Shown here: piece by piece, positions 25,686 to 39,894 of the stretch
Numbering within the stretch: position 1 is the stretch's first letter
Layout of the letters: each line of letters opens with the position of its first letter
DNA from: Ancylostoma caninum
Taxonomy: Eukaryota > Nematoda > Chromadorea > Rhabditida > Ancylostomatidae
Reading direction: 5' to 3'
Length of the DNA stretch: 64,000 nucleotides
NCBI GenBank assembly: GCA_037903475.1
Contig: JBAJFG010000086.1
Location: 186,001 to 250,000, forward strand
Program-made: the position numbers and the translations under genes
The notes under the pieces: model-generated
Database searches by the model: none
Told to the model about the DNA's origin: nothing
Seen by the model: only the letters and a program-made list of their open reading frames with translations

Positions 25686-25878
25686 GCCATTTATACTAGC
25701 TGCGTGCGTCAGTCGCGCGCCAGACGCAGGAATCTATTTGCGAAGGATCTTTCAACGCTGCATGCTCACTCTCAGTGAAGAGAACATGCAGTTGATGCGA
25801 GGACCAAAATTGTGCGTGTGAGCTGCGTCATATAGACGCACGCACGTCAATCACACGCAGCCAGTATAAATTGCCCTT
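25686..25878. mobile_element. Short intact copy of the 'aaattgccc' MITE
   Basis: The left end 'ccatttatactagctgcgtg' near 25,689 is mirrored by 'cagccagtataaattgccct' near 25,858-25,877. The centre contains 'catatagacgcacgcacgtc', the uninterrupted version of the site that carries an insertion in the copy at 20,126-20,602. Non-coding. Confidence 0.8.
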
Positions 25879-25934
25879 CTCTCGTACCAAGCAAAACCAG
25901 GCTAGCAAACCAACTTTGGCATCCTGCATCTTAC

Positions 25935-26118
25935 ATAGGGTGTTTCACTGGGGAACAAAGCTGTGAAAATACATGTGTAATGTATTATGTATTAAATACA
26001 TGTACTTAAATGTATTAGAGAAAGAGAGAACGTGAGAAATAGTGCCGTATTCGGAGAGACAGGCAAGAAACGCAGATCATGGAAACAGATACTCAACAAT
26101 CGTCGTTTCTCAAATGGA
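25935..26118. mobile_element. Dispersed repeat 'tatagtccatttcaa', copy 1 (inverted)
   Basis: Begins 'tagggtgtttcactgggg' and ends 'cgtcgtttctcaaatggact'. On the opposite strand this reads as the same order of words seen at 27,165-27,312: 'agtccatttgag', 'acgacgattgttgag', 'aatacggcactatttctc', 'gttctctctttctcta'. It contains an extra 'atgtattatgtattaaatac' expansion. Confidence 0.7.
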
Positions 26119-26310
26119 CTGTAGCAGTTCGTAGGCCCCATGTGATAACCAATCACGCTAACCATCGTTGGTTTGCTTGGTTATCGTTCCATAAATCCCC
26201 GCCCAGTAGTCTTGAAGGATTAGGCTAAAATTCCGGCAACGACAAGAGGGATGAGTTGAGAAATTCAAGAAGAAAAAAGGGATGAAAACACGCTAAGCGA
26301 GGAGATTTTC

Positions 26311-26312
26311 AG
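26311..26312 (+). promoter_or_regulatory. Possible spliced-leader acceptor
   Basis: GAGATTTTCAG lies 37 bases before the ATG at 26,349 and matches the nematode acceptor consensus. It supports, but does not prove, a transcript starting here. Confidence 0.35.
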
Positions 26313-26348
26313 GAGGAGGATAGGAAAAACCGGAATTTCCGGATCGCG

Positions 26349-26513
26349 ATGTTGGCGTATCAAATTCTCATTCTATTTGTGTTGGGATCTCACGGTGCAG
26401 CCAATCCTTCGTGGAGGATTTATCCATTATTTGTCCAATTCTTTCGTACCCGTAGACACTGGCAAACCTTGTCACAATGTTTTTCTGGATTTAGCCTGTT
26501 TCGCCAGCGATGA
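26349..26513 (+). CDS. Candidate small secreted protein or signal-peptide exon
   Basis: A 54-residue frame starts with a convincing signal peptide: Met, then LAYQILILFVLGSHG with a likely cut after Gly or Ala. An Arg/Phe/Trp-rich mature part and one Cys follow. The start lies 37 bases after a TTTTCAG acceptor. The stop codon falls inside a dispersed repeat beginning near 26,504, so either the repeat supplies the stop or the true exon ends earlier, for example at the GTAGAC following codon 35. I recognise no family. Confidence 0.38.
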   Translation: MLAYQILILFVLGSHGAANPSWRIYPLFVQFFRTRRHWQTLSQCFSGFSLFRQR

Positions 26514-26640
26514 TAGTTGAGTATTCGTGCACAGTGTCTGTTTTTCTCTGCACCCTCTCCAATCTCTGCGCACTTTCCCGCCCTCTTCTTCTCTGCGGCG
26601 TCTCCCCAACTATCATCCCTCGTGGAACAGACTATAGTCA
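26502..26640. mobile_element. Dispersed repeat 'tatagtccatttcaa', copy 2
   Basis: Carries the family's 'gatgatagttgagtattcgt', 'ctccaatctctgcgcacttt', 'cccaactatcat' and 'gaacagactatag' words. The left edge is truncated compared with the copy at 27,165. It overlaps the 3' end of the small secreted-protein frame at 26,349. Confidence 0.65.
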
Positions 26641-27164
26641 CAAAGCGTCTACAGGAGAGCCCAGTGGTGGAGTCCAGCAGCACGCGCTACTACCCCACAT
26701 GTGGCACTCTGTGTACGCATCCACACATCTGAATGATATCACCGTTCTCATTCTTGCCCGATTTCCCTGCTTCCCGTTCCAACTGTTGGAACAGGTGGTG
26801 AGGCGCGTCCGCACGGATGTCGACCACTAGAATTTTCTGTATTCAGCTAGACCACCTACTTATCCTGTGACAGCTCCAATGACTTCTGAGTCCAAGATTT
26901 TATCCTAGAGACTTCATGTGGGCGTGAAAATGTTCTCATCATCTGTGTGGTTGCTATGTGGTTATTCGTATTACTCGGGTGACAAATTAGAGATCCAGAG
27001 CCTGCCTGCAGCCTTCAAGGTATAATCTGAAAATTCCTTTGTTATTATAGATGTCTTCATGAGTGGTGCACCATGGAGATAAAAGCGCAAGCGAATTTTC
27101 TTACGTAGTTAATGTATAGGATTAGGAAATAGTCCTGGTGTAGTAGCACTGGGACCTGTTCAAG
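26641..27164. other. Spacer between repeat copies, nothing recognised
   Basis: No supported gene. The frame running 26,510-26,830 is mostly repeat-derived. Confidence 0.35.
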
Positions 27165-27312
27165 TATAGTCCGTTCCAAAAACGACGATAGTTGAGCATT
27201 CGTGCATGTGACATGCACTTCTCGTCTGCCTCTTCGAATACGGCACTATTTCTCGCGTTCTCTCATTCTCTAATTTCTGCGCAACGACGTTTCCCCGTGA
27301 AACACACTATGA
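27165..27312. mobile_element. Dispersed repeat 'tatagtccatttcaa', copy 3
   Basis: Best delimited copy: starts 'tatagtccgttccaaaaacg', passes 'acgatagttgagcattcgtg', 'gaatacggcactatttctcg' and 'ttctctaatttctgcgcaac', and ends 'ccccgtgaaacacactat'. Length is about 148 bp. No open frame, consistent with a non-autonomous element. Confidence 0.72.
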
Positions 27313-28135
27313 ATCATTTTTTGTAATATATGTTTTTTTTTTTTGAAAATGACAGGAAATGGCCATCTGTGTAGGTATTGTAGTTTGCCTCTGCGACCGC
27401 GCCAACTGCCACAATTTCTTATGCACTTCCTATTTCTCTAATTTCTCTGCAACTTGCAACCCTTTTGAAACGGACACCATCCCATAGAGCACCGCGACCA
27501 CCTGTTAGTATTATTTCCACATTCGGGTTCGGTTTTCACTGATAGGGAACGGTTCTTCCTAGGGATGGAACGAGTCTGTTGGTTCGATTTGTACTCTGTG
27601 TTTGTTCAGCCATAGTGACCCTTTGTAATCTGGCGACGGCCACCAATGAAACGGTGGATTTTCATAGTTGTGCTAAAATGAGGCAGTATCGATTCTGAAG
27701 TAGATGATTCTGTTCGATCCTACACCACTACGTTTTTGCCAGCTGTCGCACCACGCTTTCCATTACGTGTTATTTGCGGAGGCGGGTTGATCATTCACCA
27801 TTCGAACTACAACAGTACTTTAGAGCCAAACTCTTTATCGTATTTCTGCTGATGTGGGTGTACTCTGCCCCAAATGTGACGGCAGTTGAATTTCTGCTTT
27901 AAATAACCCGTCGAATAGCGCATTTTCACCTTTGTTTCCTATCTTCTCTTCGACCATCCATCCTTTCGATGTGAGTCACCACATACAATAAGTCTCCAGC
28001 TCGTTCTTCCATATAGTCCTTTTTTTCTTTGGAAATGCCATTGACAATTATCTATTAATGAGTTACATTGTTACGACGTGCTCAGAGCGAAGGACAAAAA
28101 AAAAAGAAGAAAAAGATGGATTAGTCATTGCTTCC
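27313..28135. other. Intergenic, nothing recognised
   Basis: AT/T-rich sequence between repeats with no supported gene on either strand. Confidence 0.35.
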
Positions 28136-28331
28136 TCATAGTTGTGCCTGCTTTGCTTCTTCACAAAGCACCAAATGTTCGACGATTGTTCGAGCCTTTT
28201 TCACTTGATGCTCATTTTTAGCTGAAACCTTTCGAATCGTCGTTAAGTCATGTCGTAGTGTTACGCTTCGAGAACTGGCTTGGAGTTTATGAGCGTCTCT
28301 CTTCTTTTCCGAGTAATTAAAAACTTCAAAT
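28136..28331 (-). CDS. Candidate terminal exon, helical and charged
   Basis: The minus-strand frame upstream of a TAG at 28,136-28,138 reads as a Lys/Arg/Glu/Gln-rich helical tail (SEKKRDAHKLQ, KKARTIVEHLVLCEEAKQ). It looks like the C-terminus of a real protein and not random sequence. Just upstream (28,331 onward) a dispersed repeat begins, so the acceptor must lie within about 40 bases or the exon is broken. It could belong to the membrane protein at 29,088-29,471, but no fully convincing splice junction connects them. Confidence 0.35.
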
Positions 28332-28615
28332 ATAGTCCATTTCAAGAACGATGATAGTCGAGTATTTGTGCCTATGGTCTGCATTCCTCGCCTGCATTTC
28401 CTAATATGACAGGGTGTGGGGCGTTATACCTGCAAAGAGCGGCGAGGTCCAGCTCTGCGATTGGCTGATTTATCCAAGTGGTCAATCACAGAGCTCTACC
28501 GCCCCGCCCACTTCAGGTATAGCGCTCCATACCCAACACGGCACTATTCTTAGCGTTCTCTCTTTCTCTAATAGCTTCACAACTATGTTCCTCGTCAAAG
28601 GAAACTATACACAGG
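28331..28615. mobile_element. Dispersed repeat copy 4, interrupted by a palindromic repeat
   Basis: Starts 'tatagtccatttcaagaacg' and resumes near 28,543 with 'cggcactattcttagcgttc', ending about 28,610. Between them lies a different palindromic repeat (28,411-28,542). The order of words equals that of the copy at 27,165, so this is a nested insertion. Confidence 0.65.
28411..28542. mobile_element. Small palindromic repeat (copy 2), nested
   Basis: Begins 'gggtgtggggcgttatacct' and ends 'ggtatagcgctccatacc', with inner complementary 'gctctgcgattggct' and 'gtcaatcacagagct'. It is the same family as 21,422-21,560 and is inserted into the dispersed repeat spanning 28,331-28,615. Confidence 0.7.
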
Positions 28616-29066
28616 AAAAAACCACATATTTACACAATATGACCACTTATCTCATGTTTTGTCACTATTTTCCTGTACAATTAGACGACTAATTTGTCGA
28701 CAGATGTTTATGTGTGTGAACCCCTACCATCCCACGGTAGAGATGCTTAGTTCAGCCAATGGATCTTACGCCCGCGCGCATCCAGAACTCACAAAAAAAG
28801 TTCTACAATCAAAAAGTCATTGCCCTTGGTGAATTCAACAAAACAAAATCTAATTTCATGAATTGAGCTAGGAATACGCTAGAAATTTAGCCACAGTCTA
28901 GATATCATTTGTGATTATGCAATGTTTTTATACTTTAGATGCTGTGGTGGACTCGCACGAACGCGCGCGTCCATATCTCCATCAATGAATTTATAGACTG
29001 TAAACATAAGTAACATGTTTTAGTTCATTGCTTTTTTTGTTTATTGTGAGTTGAAGTTACTCTCAC
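28616..29066. other. Spacer or intron, nothing firm
   Basis: Possibly intronic or 3' flanking sequence of the small membrane-protein gene on the minus strand. A minus-strand open stretch follows an ACAG near 28,990 but does not keep phase with the upstream exon. Confidence 0.3.
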
Positions 29067-29087
29067 CTGCCAATTATTGGTGGGACT

Positions 29088-29471
29088 TTAATCTCCCGAT
29101 TTTTTTTTTTGCGGCGGTGCCTCACTCTTCATGGAATTTGTAGGCAAAATCACGAACAAGAATATAATTGCGAAGAGAACGCTACAAAGCCCTTCTATTG
29201 CACTTTCCCATAATAACACCACGTTTTCAGCAATGACTTCGAATATGTAGCACGTGAAGACTCCAATGTTCTAAAGAAGAAAGAAGACAGTTGAGTCGGC
29301 GCCTTTAATCGCAAAGCTTAATGACTACTTTGAAGCGATGATTGAATGGATCTGTAATCTCGTAATATCGAGTCGCGTTGAGTCGTGCGAAGTCGTAAAT
29401 TTTTTCACCGCAAAAAGAACGCACGTCTTCCGTAGTTCATGGACCTGTTTCTCATGGTCATTAAAAGACAT
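29088..29471 (-). CDS. Candidate two-helix small membrane protein
   Basis: Two minus-strand exons join in phase 0: 29,471-29,409 (ATG three bases after TTTTCAAG, donor GTGAAA) and 29,270 onward (acceptor TTCTTTCTTCTTTAG). The product begins MSFNDHEKQVHELRK. It then has one hydrophobic stretch around CVLFANIGVFTCYIF and a second, LCSVLFAIIFLFVILP, followed by a Lys-rich tail. As written, an 11-A run puts a TAA at 29,088-29,090 and the protein has about 81 residues. With one A fewer the frame would stay open for about ten more codons to a good donor GTGAGA at 29,066. I recognise no family. The match of both splice sites and phase makes it a likely gene. Confidence 0.55.
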
Positions 29472-29633
29472 CACCTTGAAAACAGCACATATTCCCACTC
29501 CACCTGTTCATGCGTTCTTTCCTCCCGCTTGCATCATCGCTCACCAGACACTATAGCAATACTTCATCGCAAATCCAGCACTTCAGCCTTCTACCACGGC
29601 CAAAATCAAAACAAAGCCCACTTCGAATTGTAA

Positions 29634-29775
29634 ATATAGTCCATTTCAAACGCGTTGACAGTTGAATAATTGCACTTACTGCCTGTTTTCTCGGCGCACT
29701 CTCCAATTGCTACGCACTTTCACGCGTCCTTTCCTTCTCTGGGGTTTCTCTAACTGTCATAGTATGCCTTATGAA
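29634..29775. mobile_element. Dispersed repeat 'tatagtccatttcaa', copy 5
   Basis: Starts 'tatagtccatttcaaacgcg', then 'gacagttgaataattgcact', 'cgcactctccaattgctacg' and 'aactgtcatagtatgcc'. It is most like copy 2. It lies directly upstream of the foldback element at 29,812. Confidence 0.6.
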
Positions 29776-29811
29776 GCGCACTGTAAGCGCATGAATACCA
29801 TGCCACTCACC

Positions 29812-30030
29812 TGGGGTAAAATGGAGTTGGGGGGGGCCACTTGGTATAAGTCGATAAAATGACCTGTCCTGCACGTTCAGACTTGTTAGCTGACATGTCC
29901 AGAACGCTCTGACTTGTTAGCTCTCCTAATGTACAGTAGTTACCTGTAATGCAAACAAGTCAGAACGTGTAGGACAGGTCATATCATCGACTTATACCGA
30001 GTGGCCCCCCCCCAACTCCAGTTTACACCT
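29812..30030. mobile_element. Foldback element with poly-G/poly-C arms
   Basis: Left arm from 29,812: 'tggggtaaaatggagttggg', then a G run and 'ccacttggtataagtcgat'. Right arm ends: 'atcgacttataccgagtggc', a C run and 'aactccagtttacacc'. Arms are about 75 bp with few mismatches and include 'gacctgtcctgcacgttcag'. It sits about 180 bp upstream of the C2orf68-like start codon. Confidence 0.8.
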
Positions 30031-30212
30031 CACCTGTCCTTCTTCCGCACTTTCATCTAGTCGTCGGTCATGTGATATGGTGTGTGTTCAGATGATAGCA
30101 CTTATTTTACGGGCCAGTCGTGACTTTTTGTTCGCTCTCGATTTTTCGTTGCTGTTTTTTTTTGTCGTGTTGTCTTCGTGTGTACATTTCTACCTCTTAC
30201 CTACTTAAGAAT

Positions 30213-31882
30213 ATGGAGAGCCACGACGTTGACCGATTTCGCGGTCTTGATATGAATCATGGTTTCATCAAGTCTATTGTAAAGAATCAAATAGATAGGT
30301 GAGTGCTATCTTCGAATTTTTCTTGTTTTCTTTTTTTTCCTTATGAAGTGTTCAATTCTTTCTAGAGACGAGTATCATAAAGTTATGGAAGAGCGTAAGA
30401 TAGAGGTGCAGAAGAAGATCAGAGAAAGTTTGTCTTTAACTCCACTTGTTTCGTGTTTTTACTTTGTTGCTGCTCATCTCTTTCATTTCTTCTTTCGTCA
30501 TAATTTGATAACACTCATTTGGTATTCAGGTAAAAGGAGAAAACCTGTGCCAGCGGCTGAGTATAAACTCTACGTGCCACCCCATCTTCGAGCAAAAACT
30601 GAACCTTCTGAGGCAGCTAAGAAGAATGCATCCGACCGGGTCTATTATCTTTCTCTCTATCCTTTATGCTCTGTTTTTAATTCATTTTCTTGCAGAGGAA
30701 TCCTTGTCCAGCGATTGTCAGTGAGTTGGAGGAGTCCACTCTGCGAGAAAGGGTATGTTTTGCTCTTTAGCCTATTTGAACTAACGAGTTTTGAGGAACT
30801 GCAATGAAGTGAATTAGTTCCCTAGTATCAGGAAAATTACTGCTATTCAAGGATTTCAACTGGACATTGCATCGTTGATTTGCTGTTCTTTCAAGCACAG
30901 GTTTCGCTGCTGGCCCTTTGTAAAGCATTTGAATTATTGCCTTCCTCATATTTTCCCCCTTTTTGTCAAACAGCCAGTTGCTTAGAAGAAAGTGCCAGTC
31001 TTCTAATTCAATTCTAGCCATTTTGACCACTATTACCGCTTTAGATCCCCACTTGCCCCCTTAGACAGTTAACCTTCATAAAATATATGACCACGGATTT
31101 ATTTTTAATGGCGGAAAGCGGATGTTACCGCTTTCATAAGTTCTATGAACGTGAAAGTTTTCAGCCGAATAGTTGCTTTGTTCGTGCTGTGCCACTAAGT
31201 ATAAAAATGTTCTGCTAAAGGAATGCTACTCTCTTTTTGCGGTAAGCCACTGAAAACAACGCCAGATGAGCCATTTATGGGGTTTGAGGTTGTTCTTGTT
31301 TCGTTTTCGACCTTCTATGGGTACTGCAACAATACCACGGATTACTTTATCGTCAGTAGTGGTGTAGATATGAGACCGTGTGTCATGTATTTCTCATATT
31401 TTAGTCCATTTCATCCTTTTTCTTTCCCGATATTTGTCGAGGACATCAGCAGCTTCGATTAAAGCTGTGTGCAGTTCGATTCTAGTGCTTACTGTTTTAG
31501 GTTCGCACTCGACTCCAGGCTCGTTCTGAAGATGTGCCTAATTTGGAAGCATTAGGTGAGCCATCTTTCTCTTCAGTTGTCATTATCTTCACTATTACCT
31601 TCCAGGAAAAGAGTCTGCACCTGCGTCCACTCCTTCAAGACCAGTATTCCTATTGAACCTTAAAAAGAATTCTGGTGACACAGTCGACATTGCTGTAATG
31701 AATGTTAGTTTTTCCTATTTTTTCCTCCATATTTTTCGCTTTTATTTTCTCTAGCGCTTTAGACGGACAATGCGGCGCGCTTGGCAAAGGAGCTAGGTCG
31801 AAAGCATGGTTTTACGGATGACCAATGTCGTATGTTGCGTCTTACTCTTGAAAGAGAACTCGAGGCTAGACTTGCCATTTAG
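30213..31882 (+). CDS. UPF0561 (C2orf68-like) protein
   Basis: Seven exons in phase: 30,213-30,298, 30,366-30,427, 30,530-30,639, 30,696-30,752, 31,501-31,555, 31,606-31,703, 31,763-31,882; 195 residues. The N-terminal block LDMNHGFIKSIVKNQ followed by RDEYHK, the RKPVPAAEYKLYVPPHLR segment and the C-terminal block with LARELG-like LAKELGRKHGF and LERELEARL match the conserved regions of the animal UPF0561/C2orf68 family. The human member has about 166 residues. No enzyme or binding function is established. The protein is soluble-looking and highly charged. Intron 4 is about 750 bp, the others 50-105 bp. A polyadenylation-type AATAAA at 32,669 could end the transcript. Upstream is a foldback element; downstream on the same strand is MTG2. 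Confidence 0.9.
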
Positions 31883-33707
31883 TCCAACGAACCTACTGTA
31901 CCACAATCTCGCTTATGCTAGATTTCCGCATATTAGACAGTATTTATTCTTCTAATCCAAAGATTAAGCTGCCAAGGAATCAGCTTTAGCGATGAATAGT
32001 CAAAGCGGTTACTTGTCATTGTTAAAAGTGCATTCCCACAGTCTGTGATACGTTGAGATTTTGTTGTCGTTGCTAATCCGCAGAGCCCTCATTGTCATAA
32101 TCTACTTCTTGCTTTGAACTCATATTATATCATTGTTGTCATTTTTGGTTCGCCTTTTATGTATCTCATATTGTTGTTTATCATTTACATGCTGATTTTC
32201 GCTAACTCGTGCATAGCTGCCGATTCGAATTTGCTGTCACTCAGTTATTTGTACGTAATGGCTACCCTATCTGCTCTGTTGAGCTTTCAAGCCTAGTTGA
32301 GCTGGCCAGTTCATTTCCCTTTCTTTCCAATCCTCTCTTTCCATTCTCACTGCGTTTTTTCTTTAGAACTAACGAGACGATGTACATTTTCCGTCTTTTC
32401 GTTGTCAATATGTTAATATGTTAGAGTTGTTGATTTTTTTAAAAAATATTTTGTCTTATCTGATACCGAATGTCACCTCATACTTTTTCATCTCAAGTAT
32501 GGTTCAAATTTTGCTCGTTGTGTCAGCTATTGTCATGAATCAAAGTCAGTGCACCTCCTTTTCGACGAAAATCAAGCATCATGCATGTTTGTGATTATTT
32601 GTATATTTTTTCAGGGACATTAAGTGCCGAGTTATGGTATATATAGAGTTGTGTTAACTCGACAAACGAATAAAATCTTTTGATGGCTTTGTTAGCCGAT
32701 TAGTGGAACGCGCTGTGTTCACTCGTTGCTTCTTTTCTCCTTCCCTTTTCTTCTTTCCTGTGGTTGGCTTTCAAGATTTTCTAAGGTTAAGAAACGTTCT
32801 CTTTTGAAGATTTTTATTTTTCGTATCTTTTGAATCTTCACATAGGTCATTTGCTACTCCTTTGGATAAGTGGGTGATGAAGAATCAATTTTTCCACGTG
32901 AATAGCACGCTTTCGGGGCGGTACCAATGCTCTCTGATTGGTGTACTCCCTCGATCCTTCCTCCGCTGTAGTATTAAGACTTCCGCACTCCACACCTTTC
33001 ATTTAGACGAATTTGAACGCGAACATAGAATGCATGAATGAAAAGTTGTACAATTGAAATAGCACGTTTTCTTCAAGATGGGTGCATCACATCCAGAATA
33101 TCAATCAACACTTTTGTGAACCAACTTCATCCAGACCGGGCGTGCATGGTCGTTCTGGTGCGAAAAACAAAAGGGGTTGATCCGGTCCGCGTTATAGAGC
33201 GCTACATCGCTCTTTAACCCACGTTGGTAAATGTTACCCAAACATTGATCCTATGATGTTTGACTCGTATCAACGTCGGTTAACGACTGATATGGTGCTG
33301 CTACCGATGCGGTGGGTGCAATTAGGATTGATGTACCCTGTAAATGGCATCTGTCTGTGAGGTATAATTATTCCATTGTTGCCACTAATTATCTGAAAAG
33401 TTGCGCAGGAGATAAAAACGAAAGATAGACTACAGGTTTCATGCTAGGTGGAGTAGCTTAGCTTGAATCACTGCACATCATCTATATACATCTGATCTAG
33501 GCCAGAAAATCTGATCATTCAGCATTGCTTCTGCTAATACAGCAGTAACGCTGATCCCAACTTTCATCCTTTCGTTTGTAGGGCTTTTCACTTCGTGTAT
33601 TCCCTCATTACTAATTACTGGACATTTCAAAATATCATACATATTTTCCCATAACTATAAAATTAGACGAGACCCATTTCACTTTACGAATTGTTCCAAA
33701 AAATTTC
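31883..33707. other. 3' flank of the C2orf68-like gene and spacer before MTG2
   Basis: T-rich sequence without supported coding. AATAAA at 32,669-32,674 is a candidate poly(A) signal, implying a 3' UTR near 800 bases. The remaining kilobase before MTG2 contains no recognised repeat. The two genes share a strand, but a spacing of over 1.8 kb between coding regions is too long for a typical nematode operon. Confidence 0.45.
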
Positions 33708-33709
33708 AG
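33708..33709 (+). promoter_or_regulatory. Probable spliced-leader acceptor for MTG2
   Basis: AAAAATTTCAG ends 29 bases before the chosen ATG at 33,739. It lies downstream of an earlier in-frame ATG at 33,691, so the shorter start is preferred. An out-of-frame ATG at 33,713 precedes the start and opens a 14-codon upstream frame. Confidence 0.6.
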
Positions 33710-33738
33710 CATATGATTGTGTCGTTGAAGCAGGTCCG

Positions 33739-35886
<2,148 letters not shown>

Positions 35887-35888
35887 TT

Positions 35889-35894
35889 AATAAA
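35889..35894 (+). terminator. Poly(A) signal of MTG2
   Basis: AATAAA lies two bases after the TAA stop, so the 3' UTR would be only about 20-30 bases if this signal is used. Confidence 0.6.
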
Positions 35895-35984
35895 TTTATT
35901 AGCAAAAGAAGGAGAAATTGTTACAACGTTAAGTATCCCGTGTAGTGAACTTCAAAAAAGAAAAAAAGAAACATGGCAATAGAA

Positions 35985-35990
35985 TTTATT
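35985..35990 (-). terminator. Poly(A) signal of RTCB
   Basis: The minus strand reads AATAAA here, 100 bases downstream of the RTCB stop. It faces the MTG2 signal across less than 100 bp, so the two genes end tail to tail. Confidence 0.6.
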
Positions 35991-36089
35991 AAAGTAATAA
36001 AGCATGACTACTATATTGAAAATCCGCAACGACTATAACAATCTTCTGAAGATCAAGTTCATAAACCCAATCGGTGACATGCACTGGAG

Positions 36090-39891
<3,802 letters not shown>

Positions 39892-39892
39892 C

Positions 39893-39894
39893 CT
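39893..39894 (-). promoter_or_regulatory. Probable spliced-leader acceptor for RTCB
   Basis: On minus the sequence is TATTTCAG followed by G and then ATG. A one-base leader between the acceptor and start codon is common for nematode trans-spliced mRNAs. Confidence 0.7.
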
